Source: Hyaloscypha bicolor E
Taxonomy: Eukaryota > Ascomycota > Leotiomycetes > Helotiales > Hyaloscyphaceae
Assembly (NCBI RefSeq): GCF_002865645.1
Contig: NW_020194644.1
Span: 975,741 to 1,039,740 of the forward strand
Direction of reading: 5' to 3'
Length of the DNA stretch: 64,000 nt
Position 1 is the first letter of the stretch. Every line of letters starts with the position of its first letter. Both the position numbers and the translations under genes were made by a program. Under the pieces are notes generated by a model. It was given only the letters and a program-made list of their open reading frames with translations. It was not told the origin of the DNA and made no database searches. This document shows positions 1-14,837 of the stretch, piece by piece.

Positions 1-816
1 AGAGTTGAGGTCAAAAACTACTACTTTGGGCGAACGACCCTGGTTTGGGAATCCTACGCGAGCTTAATAGGGGGTTTTGCAGGGGCCCACTGGATTTTAT
101 ATCTATCCCTTCGTCTGGCAAGAAGTGGTCCGTACTAGCAGGGGGGCCTGGCTCAGGGCGAAAAGGCGTGCCTTTACTTACGGTAGAAACTTATTAGTCA
201 TTTATCGCCTTTTCGCCCTGAGCCAGGCCCCCCTGCTAGTACGGACCACTTCTTGCCAGACGAAGGGATAGTGCTGAGAAGACATTGCACGACAGGCACA
301 GCCACAAAATTCGCTTCACGATGTTGCACACCACCAAAGCAAGCCTACTGCGGAAAGTAAAAGCGGCACTTAGTTTCAATGTCCAAAGTCGGGGTTGGAC
401 TTTTGTCTCACCTTTTTTCGTCGAATATAGTATTTTGAAATTTCAGAAAGATTCCAAGACGTAGAATTTGAGCATCTTAAGAGTCGAGGGGAGAAGAGTA
501 GAATATATAGATAAGCGTTAAGATATACAACTTTGACTTGTGACATTGAAAATCAGTACCTCTTTGTCTTCCACGAAGTAAGCTTGTTTTCTAACTACTC
601 CCGATCTTTAAAAACCAATCATTACCTAAACGCGGATCTGTTTATTATAAGATTAAGTCGATATAAATAGTTGATAAGATCTTGAAATTGAATAGAGCGA
701 ATACACTTGAGCAGATCTAAGACGGAGCTGAGCTGTGTCTAAGCCCAGGCGCTGGCCACTTGAGACATACTACCAGGAAAACAAACATTAAGGTGTTATA
801 AAGATATCCCTCTCAA
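1..816. other. Non-coding stretch holding one foldback element
   Basis: No credible gene is seen. The only structured feature is the foldback element at 106-268. From about 400 to 780 the sequence is AT-leaning and has short frames only. Confidence 0.6.
106..268. mobile_element. TA-flanked foldback MITE, near-full-length hairpin
   Basis: Positions 103-168 and 206-271 are perfect reverse complements (66 bp arms) around a 37-bp loop. The TA dinucleotides at 104-105 and 269-270 would be the target duplication, which leaves a 163-bp element. TA duplication is characteristic of the Tc1/mariner/pogo superfamily. The outer end TCCCTTCGTCTGG closely matches the end of the element inside the GH3 pseudogene (6206-6347), so the two probably used the same transposase. 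Identical arms suggest a recent insertion or a recent fold-back event. Confidence 0.85.
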
Positions 817-2155
817 TTAATACCTATCTTTAGAGCATCGTCTAATGTAAATGTATCGTTGTTCTGCAACATCCCTTGGAAGTTCAAGTTTTTGACCCCT
901 GTACGAAAAGTATTGTTCCACCTCAGACATCCCAAGAACTACACTCTGCAAGACTTCCGGCAGCACTGGCCAAATGATTTGCAGATTTCGCTCCGTATGC
1001 TGATAGTTGTTGAATAACTCAAGAGCAGCAATACATTGCTCCTGATTAAGAGCCTTTGCTGGGTCTTTCTTTTTGTGTTGATTTCGGCCACACGCACTTG
1101 AAACTATTAATAAAGCAAGTATCAAATTGCAACATACCAACTTACACCGAGTGGTCTGAATCCCTAATACATGTGCGATAACAGGAACAGTCGCCCATGA
1201 TCGACTTGAATAGGTCGGATACTTCGACTTGCTCTTTCTTTAGAGCCCATGGCTGCGACGAATACTCGGATGTCATGATCATGTCAAAACATGTCAAAGC
1301 GTCTTGACACCATGCGTGGCTGGTTGGATTCGATCGAAAATGACCACCATGGCGCTCCTCATAAGCTTTCAGTTGAGCCAAAGTCCGATCGATCATATTA
1401 AAAGCCGTCAAAACATAGGTCCCTCTCCAGTATATGTTAGGCTTTTCGTGGCTGATTCGTGGCATATTATACAAGCACGGTGTCGGCCCACTACTTGTTG
1501 TCATCCCAACACTTAGCACCCACGCCCCTCGCTGTATATGGCCGCTATGTTTTGTCGGAAAAGGGAGTATGACGCCTCCAGTAGTTTCAAATTGTTCCCG
1601 GTAGAATGGTGGGTATCCCTCGATAATTCGATCGATTTCGAATTTAGTAAGTTGTGTGTTGGTCGGCATCGGACCCGATGTTGGGAGATGAAGAGTCACT
1701 AGACCACGAGAACGTTGAATTTCTAGTAATGTCACCGCATCCTCAGTCTCACAACCTCGACATACGTCGGTTGTAAGCAGAAGGAATGCTTTGAGGGTTT
1801 GGATGTCTGTTTGGATGTAGTCCTCGTTCAGGGCGGGCTGATGGGGCTTTTTGGCAGTATACTTGGCAACGTCCGAGTCCGCGTTCATGAAGCAGCAAGC
1901 GCGGTTGAAAATTTGGCCCAGCGTTTGATCCCAGCAGCCTGTTACACTGTGAAGTCTGGTTGATCGAACGTTGACATGTGAACATCCTCGCGGATCGCAC
2001 AGATGAAGTAGCCCCTCCTGGACATCACCCCATAGGAACCGTCGACAACGACCTTGAGCAGGCCAGATCAGACAATTTAACCACCTGGAGGCTTTCTCCA
2101 GGAATACAGTCGGTCCGACCCAAACACGACAAAACGGTCGCTCTTTTACGCCCAT
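817..2155 (-). CDS. Uncharacterised ascomycete protein, 5' end disrupted by a transposon
   Basis: I do not recognise the family. A long minus-strand frame (2155-1146) joins a second exon (1096-817) through a 49-nt intron at 1097-1145 (GTAAGT donor, CAAG acceptor), giving 429 codons from the first ATG. The N-terminal 17 or so residues are encoded by the terminal inverted repeat of the transposon at 2107-5285, so that ATG is not the ancestral start. An internal Met at 1888 would give 340 aa. A different minus frame at about 2060-1950 reads coherently (VDGSYGVMSRRGYFICAIRE) and ends near FDQPDFTV, where the long frame takes over, so at least one frameshift is likely upstream of 1950. No signal peptide or membrane segment is evident. 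The downstream 340 aa look intact; the 5' part looks decayed. Confidence 0.55.
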
Positions 2156-5100
2156 AATAACTTTTCAACTACAACCTTCATTAATTTATACTAAGTAATA
2201 TGATTATAGAATAGAAGCAGGCGAAAAATACCTATTAATTGGATTTTTAATATAATTCGTGATTTATTAATAATTAAGGCCTAAAGTATACCGACTCTTT
2301 TTACTTAATTGATTTTTGACTATATAAAGCGCAAAAATATTTGCTTGCTAAGGTCACGTGAGCCCGGACTTTAGGGAGAGATTAGGGTATTTTACTAGCC
2401 TTATTATTAATAGAATAATAATAATTAAGCCCTATAAGCTTAATAGAACCTTCCCAAGTACTAAATATAGCTTTTTCTAGTACTATATATATTATATATA
2501 TAGTAGGGCTATAATTATATAGGTTTCAAGCTTACTTTTAGCTAAACTAAATCTATAAACCTAGCTTCTTATTTAGCTACCTTCTTTCCCTTTCTTTTAT
2601 ATATTATCTTATTTATTTATTACTTTTTTAGATATTATTCTATAGTATTTTTGTTTCTTTATATACTAAGTAGCTTATTTAATACTTAATCTCTTCTAAT
2701 ATATATCTATCTAGTGAAATATATAGTTGCAAAACCTTTATATAGTCTTAATTAAATAAGCTTTAAATATCTTTACTACTTTAACCTTAGTATCTGGAAA
2801 GCTAATCTTCTTTACTTAACGAAATCGAGTTTTGCTATATTTCTAGTATATCTTAATTAGGTTAATTTCGTAATAGAACTTTGGTAGAAATATAGCCTTA
2901 TATCCCTGCTTTATAATAAGCTCTTTAATTTGATTCTTTTTCTTTAAAAAGTCTTTGTAATTCGAGAGTATACGAGCTAAATAGTATATTTATTTAATAG
3001 CAGAAAGATATTTAAGGGATATAATATATTTAGTACTCTTTGGATACTTAAATCTTAAGCTAGGTATATTATATCCTCGCTTAATAAGAATCTATTTCAT
3101 GCCCTTAGGCTCTTTTTTTCTATTTGAATTAAGTTACTAAAGAACTTATATAGTGCCCTATAATTCCGGAATTATATATTCTAGTAGGAAATATATATTT
3201 TTCTTATAGGGCTTAATATTACTCTTTTTAATTTCTCCTGGTATCTTGTTTATACTAAAAGTATTTAGTATATCTTTACTATATAAAGTATATATAGAAA
3301 ACTAATTAAATATTAGAATAGCTATATAATTTGGGTGCTTTTATTTAAATATATTAAGCGTCCTAGTAACCTGTACTAGTAGCTATTTTATATCCTATTA
3401 GGGGTCTCTATTTAAGCCTGGATATATAATTTAATAGGTATCTAAATCAGGGTTATCCGGAATAAAAATGCCTTTATTATTTAGTACCCTAATATGCCCC
3501 TTAGGCCCTATAAATTTAGAATCATGAATTAGTCTCTCTTTATTTTTTCCTGGTATTTTTTACTAACTATCTATTAGCTAGAGACTCTTTTTATAATTAA
3601 AATTATAGAAATAGCTCTTATTATAAAAGTATATTATATATACCCAAACTCTAATTAGAAGTAAAGATTAAATTATATGCCATATACTAGCTTTATTTTC
3701 CTTATACTAGATTATATATAATAAAAGCTTGTTTATTAATAGTAAAAATATCTCTTAATAATACTAAATTATATTAGGTTATTTATATCTATTTATATAA
3801 AGCCCTTTCTTAGTCTTATAGTAATAAAAGCCGAGCCTAGGAAGCTATAAGTAAGCTATACTATAAGCAATTAGCCTTTTAATTATTAATAATAATTAAG
3901 GTAAAATCTTTTAATTAATAGTATTTAGGAAATCGTTTAGTAATATTATTCCAAGCTCTTAATTAATTAACTAAGTTTGGTAGACTAGAAAAATATTTTT
4001 ATTATCTAGATAAGAGGTACTATTTCTTTTATTATTTCTAGCCTCTAGTAAAATGCCATGCTACTATTAATAGTAATTAAATAACTCTCTAATTTACCGA
4101 GCTAGTATCTTTCTATTATTAAAGTAGTAATTACTAGAAGCTATTAAGAGTAATATATTAATTCTGCCTAGTTAATACTGCCCTAGTTTTAGGAGCTATT
4201 AGATATATTACTAGAGTAAGTATAAGTTAGTAACTATATATAAAGTATATAAGTCTTTTATTTATATTAGCTTTATATTTATATTATTAAGAACTTCCTA
4301 ATAAGTTATTCATATATCTAGAGCTTTATTATCTCTATAAGCGTTTCTAATAAGGGTATCTAAAAGTAGCTCGTTTATTCTATTATCTTTATCCTTAAAT
4401 CTTTATTCTTTTCTTAATTATATATTTCTAGAAATATTAATTAGTCTCTTAATAATACCGAATTATAGCTTCTTTTATTTAAAAGATAATATAATTATAG
4501 GGGTTTTGAGCCTAGTAACTTGAGTATCTTTGCCTTCTAATTATATATATATTTTTATTAAGTTCTTAATAGCTTTGCTAATTTCTTTATTAATTTGAAG
4601 ATATATAAGCCTCTAGAAGCTAGAAATAGTATTAGTATACTTATATTATAATATAAAGATAAGAAACTTACTAGTCTATATTATAAGTCTTTACTCTTAT
4701 TATACGAATATAGGCTTCTCTAAAATAATTATCTTATTACTACTAATAATAAGCTTCTACTAAACCTAAAAGAGAATTAAATCTTTAAGCTCTAATTTAT
4801 TACTTTATTTAATATCTAAACTATTAGAATCGTCCTCTATAGTAGAGGGTTTCTTATACCGTTTATTAAGAGTTATTTGGATTATAGCTTCTTTAGCTAG
4901 GGTAAGAATTATAATTGAATTAAGAGTTGAATTAGCTCGCTTGCGCTTCTAAAGGCTTATAGAGGTAGCTATTAGAAGTATTCAAAAAGGGCACTTAATT
5001 AGGTTTATAGTTATTAAGATATTAATATAATTATGGAAGAGCGGTTAATCTGGGGGGGGGCAGTTATGTAATAACTAAAGTAAAAAAATAACTATATAAA

Positions 5101-5285
5101 GTGCAAAAATATTTGCTTGCTTAATTATATATATTATAACTTCCTTAATAATAAAGATATTATAATTTTGAGACCATAGAATTAATTCCTAGTATATATA
5201 GTATAGTTTTAATTAATAAGATTTATATTAATTAGTATTATAGTGGTTTTTATTTTTTTTTGTTGTGTTTGGGTCGGACCGACTG
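2107..5285. mobile_element. RIP-degraded Tc1/mariner-type DNA transposon
   Basis: The left end (2107-2130) and right end (5262-5285) are 24-bp terminal inverted repeats with one C/T-type mismatch. Each contains the near-palindrome GTCGGTCCGAC. TA lies directly outside both ends (2105-2106 and 5286-5287), the classic target duplication of IS630/Tc1/mariner/pogo elements. The 3.18-kb interior is extremely AT-rich with no surviving frame, as expected after RIP of a transposase gene. The sequence immediately outside returns to normal base composition. No transposase motif can be read, so the superfamily rests on the ends alone. Confidence 0.75.
2319..5121. repeat. 31-bp direct repeat inside the DNA transposon
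   Basis: A 31-bp sequence beginning ACTATATAAAG occurs at 2319-2349 and 5091-5121, with one C/T difference. It lies about 210 and 165 bp inside the two transposon ends. It may be a duplicated subterminal block or mark a second insertion. A nine-G run at 5052-5060 lies nearby. Confidence 0.5.
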
Positions 5286-5356
5286 TACCACCGCATTCCT
5301 TGACGGCGGCTATCGTGAGTATCCCCAGCCCCTGAATAAGGAATACCTCTTAACAT

Positions 5357-7609
5357 TCGGAAACAATCAACCTCGATATCGCGGCTAAAGCCTACCAAAG
5401 AGCCAAAACATTCGTCTCCCCTTGAACAACATACAAAAGATTGCCATAGTTATTGCTTCCAGCTTCACAAGTGACAATTCCTCCTGGGATGCATACAGAA
5501 ACACCGATAGTATATCTGGCCTCAACTTCTATATATTTGTTCTGTGTTTCCCATAGGCAATGCCAACCCGACGACTTGGGACCGAGATTGATTGCAGCGC
5601 TTCTCAGTTCCAAACTATTGGGGAGGAATCCTTCGCGACTAGTTACAACGCTATGAATAGTGCCTTGCTCGGCCCTCTCCGCCGTGTGCCGAAAGGTATG
5701 AAAATATAGATTACATCATGTTGAAATATTACTACTTACCAAGGGTTAGGTGGTCATTAAAACTAAGCTTTCTCTCCTGACCCGTTCCTCTCAGGGGTAG
5801 CAGCATCTACTGGTATCAAGGCACAAAATGCAGCCGGAGTTATCATAGGTAGGCGACATTTCCTACATTACGAGTAAGAGTGCAACCGAACTGGCAGCAT
5901 GGGTTCGAGCAGCTCTGTCTATCTTCCAACATGGACGAAAAAAATCTACACGAAATTTAGATGTGGCCCCGAGAAGATGCGATCGATGTCTGGGCAATGG
6001 CTATTCGCTCTGTTCTACCTTACTATTTCGTTGGCCTTAATACATCGGACATGCCTGCTTCCACTAACTATAATACCTACCGCAATGTTCGTGGAAACCA
6101 CAGCTCTCTTATTCGAAAGATTGGTGGCGATGGTATTGGTCTCCTTAAGAATGATAACACTAGTGGCGGTGGTCTTCCACTTAACAAGCCTCACCCGATT
6201 CCCTATCCCTTCGTCGGGTGAGTAATTACTAGTGTATCAGCCACAGCTATGGCACCCAATAAAATTCCTGAAGCCACATAATTTTATGCCCCGCCAGCCA
6301 AGCCAGAGCCCCCGCCCACGCCAGTAATGTCTCACCGGACGAAGGGATACCGTGTTTACGCGGGTCCAGCTATGGCTGGTGAGTATCTGCCTTCGTCCTA
6401 TGAATAACATTTCTAGTTCTGGCATACGTCCCAACTTGGCATGGAGTGTCCAAGGTACAGATGCCAATATCTTCCAAGGTCATCCGGTCAGTGGTGGTGG
6501 CTCTGGTCAACTTTCTCTTCCTTACCTCGTCACCCTTTCCAGTCTCCTACACGGCGATCTACGAATGACGACTCTATAATCTGGTGGATCATGAACAACA
6601 GTGAGCTCACCACCTTCTCATCAAGACTTAAGCTAACGCTGTCAGCATACACCAGCACGAGCAACGGTCAAACATTCGGAATTGGAGGCGGTACCGGTGT
6701 CCCTCGTTCGCTGACCGAATATGCATCCCAATCAGCCGTTTGCCTCGTTTCATCAATTCATGGTCGGAAGAGGGTGCTGATCGAAGCGAACTTTCCAACA
6801 CTGACCAGGACAACTTGGTTCTCACCGTTGCCGAGAACTGCAACAATACCATCGCCGTAGTCCACGTTTCTAGTTCTCGAGCTCTCGAGGCTTGGATCGA
6901 AAACGGCAACACCACAGCACTTATCTACTCGGGCCTCTTTGGTCAGGAGTCCGGAAACATTATCGCTGATAGTCTCTATGGCGATGTCAACCTGAGCGGA
7001 AAATGGATCCATACCATTGCCAAGAACGCATCCGATTATCCTACTTCAGTCTGCATGGAAATTGAATGCCCTTTCTCTGAGGGTGTATATGTCGATTACC
7101 GCTGGCTTGATAAGGAGGACATTGAGCTACGATTTCCACTCGGTCACGGTCTCAGCTACACTACATTCAGCTACGGAGAAGTCACGACTGCAATTACCAA
7201 TAGCTTATCTCTGGCTTCTACAAATCCAACTGGACAGCTTGGTTTCGGTGACCGAGTCGACTTCTACGATGAAATGGTCTCGGTAAACACCACCGTGCAA
7301 AATACTGGATCCTTGATCGGTGCCGAAGTCGCTCAATTGTACCTGAGCTTCCTAGATGAAGCTGATCAGCTAGTCCGTGGCTTGAGAGGATTTGAGAAGT
7401 TCAATATTACACCTGGCCAGACTGCCGATATTTCGTTCAGCCTTCATCGTCGTGATATCAGTTACCGGGACATCTCAGGGCAAAAGTGGGCGATTGCCAG
7501 CGGCACACACCTTTTCCCTCGGTTCCAGCTCACGCGATCTGCAAGCAAACACTACCTTCATCATTTAAATCCTGGTATCTGTGAGTTTGGGGGTGGTAAT
7601 GGGGGTTGA
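5357..7609 (+). pseudogene. GH3 beta-glucosidase pseudogene
   Basis: Broken pieces of a glycoside hydrolase family 3 beta-glucosidase appear in order on the plus strand. These are an N-terminal helix (AKAYQRAKTFVSPLN, about 5380), TTWDRD (about 5566), LGPLRRVP (about 5670), AAGVI..RRHFLHYE (about 5840), then the C-terminal alpha/beta domain (VRGNHSSLIRKIGGDGIGLL, SGQLSLPYLVT, NLVLTVAENCNNTIAVV, YSGLFGQESGNI, RFPLGHGLSYTTFSYG) and a fibronectin-III-like tail. The pieces sit in different frames with stops. HFLHYE is followed by TAA where the family has Gln, a CAA-to-TAA change typical of RIP. After the conserved WP motif the sequence jumps to the end of the catalytic barrel, so about 130 residues including the nucleophile Asp (SDW region) are missing. 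A MITE interrupts it at 6206-6347. The longest intact piece is 6740-7609. The encoded enzyme cannot be active. Confidence 0.88.
6206..6347. mobile_element. 142-bp TA-flanked MITE inside the GH3 pseudogene
   Basis: Terminal inverted repeats of about 17 bp (TCCCTTCGTCSGGTGAG, one mismatch) bound a 142-bp insert with TA at 6204-6205 and 6348-6349. Family homology stops at the left end and resumes at the right end. Insert plus one TA is 144 bp, an exact number of codons. The inner edge of the left repeat reads GTGAGTAA, a consensus-like 5' splice site. Confidence 0.8.
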
Positions 7610-8739
7610 TTAAAACATTTTTGTACATACCTACCTTAGACACTTCAAAAGTTTGCATCTTCCTTGATTATTGAATTCCATCCCACTTGGTAGCTGAGAT
7701 CATCATATGGCTCGGAGCCATATTGCTATACTCAATGGGTTTGGAGATTTTGTTGTTGTTGGAAACGTTTAAAGTGTTGGGCGCATCTGGGACAATACAT
7801 GCGGCAAACTGCGCCTCACCTCTACTAGCCGCATCTTATAAATGCCCATTTTCAAGCAAATTCATCAAGGGCAAACCGTGTGCCTAAGGCAGGCCCTCGG
7901 GACACGGTGAACCCATCTCCGGCTTCACACTACTCCTTTCATCTGCTATAGAACCTCGTCAAACTCCCCAAACCGCGGCTCAACAACATTCGTCATCATG
8001 GCAAAGCTCAAGACCCAATTTTGGGAGACACACTGGGACATCCTGTCTCTCCCACTTCATAAGAAGTTGACATAGACCTTCATGCTAACCATGAAATTAG
8101 CAAGAGGTTTTGAATGGGATTGGAGGGATTGCATATGGCTTTTGAAACCCAAGTATGATACCGAATTGCTTTAATTGCAAAGTTTGGCTTTGTTATCATG
8201 TAATTTTGAAAATTCCACACAATGCGTTTACTGGTAGACTAAAAGTAATGCGAGGACAGGCTGTGGCTATTCTAACATATTCTTTACGACTGCAAATGAT
8301 CCTTGACATCTCGCGGACATGAAGTACCCAGCAATTAGAGGTTATCTGCGCCCATCTTGGTGAACAATACTGAGAGAGAACGTATACATAGGCACTGCAG
8401 GGCTGCAAAGTCGGTGCTCCGGTAACAAATGTACAAAGCCCGAGCTGGCAGGTGCCGAAAAGGCGAGGAGGACTTAGATCTAGACAATCACGAGAGGTTG
8501 ACGATATCAGTAAGCTACCTATTTGAAAATTTGGAACGGGTATTTTCTTCTAGTGAGAACCCGACTATAACGCCGTAACCACCGTTTTTTTGTCAAGCAT
8601 CAATCATGGATCATCCACGCCACTCTCGTATTTTCAGCTCCCAAGGCAACCACACAAGCCAACGCCACTCCACCAGGATGCTACCCTGCCATCTACTCTT
8701 GAACTGTCACTGTTCTCGCACTCTTTTATCATCAGCCTG
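7610..8739. other. Intergenic, 3' flank of the aquaglyceroporin gene
   Basis: Normal base composition and only short frames without family features. I see no gene, repeat or RNA here. Confidence 0.5.
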
Positions 8740-10214
8740 TCAAACATGGCTCTCAATCTTCTTGCTCTTCCCACTCCCTGGCCTCAATATCCGCTTCCAC
8801 CCCATCCAAGGCGTATTAATCGGACTCTCGCCTGTTAATATCATTTGTCAGCATCTCTCCCCCTTGACCTCACACAATATAAATAACATAAGCAAGGGGA
8901 GGCGTAACCACCTGTGAAGATGAACATATCATAAAGCCACCCGCCAAACGTGCACCCGCAGAACGGTGCCACCATCGGAATCCAAAAATAGTAGTTACCC
9001 GCGCTCCACACTTCGTGGCCGTAGCCGAGCATGTATGATACCAACCTCGGACCTATTTATCTCGTTAGCTCACATCCCAACTTCACCTCCTTTCTTCATC
9101 CCTGTGGGTTCATGAGGGATTTACCGAAGTCCCTAGCCAAATTGATAGCATACCCCGTCTCCCACCCAAAACAAGCGCCAATCCCAAAAATAACAAAAAA
9201 TAACATCAAGGGTGTTAAATTCGCTGCGCCCAGATTCCCATTATCCTGCAACGCATAGATAAGGAACATTAGTATGGTTGATGCGATGAACTCGGAGAAG
9301 AATTGCCCGGTGCGTGTCATGAAGGAGGCGGGGTAGGTGCAGAAGATTCCGGCAGTGCTGTGGTTGGAGAAGCCGGGGACGGTTCGGATGCCGGGCCCGC
9401 CTTCGTAAACGTCGATTGCGGATTTGTAGTTTCCTGTGAGGGGGATGAGTAAAGAGAAAAAGAGAGGGAAGGGCAGAGGAGGGAGTGACGTACCGTAGAC
9501 GACGGCTGCGGCGCACATTGCGCCAAGGACTTGGGCAACTGCATATCCAGGCCATTTCTTCCACGGAAACTTGCGGTACACACTGCTCCTCTCAGTTTGT
9601 TTGCATGTCTCAAGTGAATGGATTGGAACTAACCAGTTTGCAAACGTGACCGCGGGGTTCAGATGAGCTCCGCTGACCTGTTCTCGGTTAGTGATTCGGC
9701 CCATCGGATGGTCCGGGGAGGGGATAGAAATGCTTACTCCTGCGGTATAGACACCCAGCATAACACCAAGACTAATCCCCGTGTTAGCAACCCCTTGTTT
9801 ATGGGATGTTCGGATGACGAAACGTACCCCCAACCCCATGAAATCGATTGATATGATCCCTTCTCTCCGCCACTGAGAACCACCTGAGCGACGACACTGG
9901 GACAATGTTAGTCATTGGTAGAAATAGTGAGGATTCAGGGCTCACCCATCACCGAACAGAATCAGTATGAAGACACCAAAGAATTCCGCGAGAGGCTCGC
10001 GGAGAACGTGGCGAGTTCTGCTCCACCAGAGCTCTGGCTCGGCTTGTACGACTTCATCCTGTGGAATGTGGTGGTCAATTCCTGGACCGTGCTCCTCGTA
10101 CGGTTTGCGTTCCGAGTCGGAGGAGCTTCCTTCGGCATTGAGGTGTTTTGCGTGCTCATCGTGAGAAATGGCTGGACTCGAGGGTCCGGGTTTTATTATC
10201 TTTTCTTCAGACAT
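8740..10214 (-). CDS. Aquaglyceroporin (MIP family glycerol/water channel)
   Basis: A plasma-membrane channel expected to pass glycerol and water. Eight exons can be joined in frame to 348 aa: 10214-9946, 9896-9828, 9771-9738, 9677-9634, 9582-9494, 9433-9125, 9052-8912 and 8831-8740, all GT-AG introns of 49-80 nt. The start is the Met of MSEEKIIKPG. A hydrophilic N-terminal tail of about 75 residues, rich in Glu, Ser and His, precedes the first membrane segment (LAEFFGVFILILFGDG). The first pore motif is canonical NPA (GAHLNPAVTFAN). The second is NLA (GYAINLARDFGPRL) rather than NPA, a replacement known from yeast Fps1-type fungal aquaglyceroporins. The Asp of ARDFGPR, typical of glycerol facilitators, is kept. 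The C-terminus ends in ESPINTPWMGWKR plus a short basic tail. It is divergent from the glycerol kinase gene. Confidence 0.93.
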
Positions 10215-14713
<4,499 letters not shown>

Positions 14714-14811
14714 GCTGGTTTGAACGAAGCTGTGAAGTGAAGTTGGGTTTGGTAAGGGGGAGTGTGGGTTGCGTGCGGGGGAGGGAACGGGGGAGAGGTA
14801 GGGAGGAAGAG

Positions 14812-14837
14812 GAGAGAGAGAGAGAGTGTGTGTGTGT
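14812..14837. repeat. (GA)n(GT)n microsatellite
   Basis: An uninterrupted GA run passes directly into a GT run about 100 bp past the glycerol kinase stop codon, within its 3' flank. Confidence 0.8.

Noticed and set aside
5392..5613. Minus-strand frame of 73 codons overlapping the GH3 start
   Set aside because: The plus strand of the same stretch matches GH3 N-terminal sequence in order, so the minus frame is a shadow.
9096..9905. 269-codon minus frame as a complete gene
   Set aside because: It reads through three real introns of the aquaglyceroporin; the hydrophilic inserts do not fit a MIP channel.
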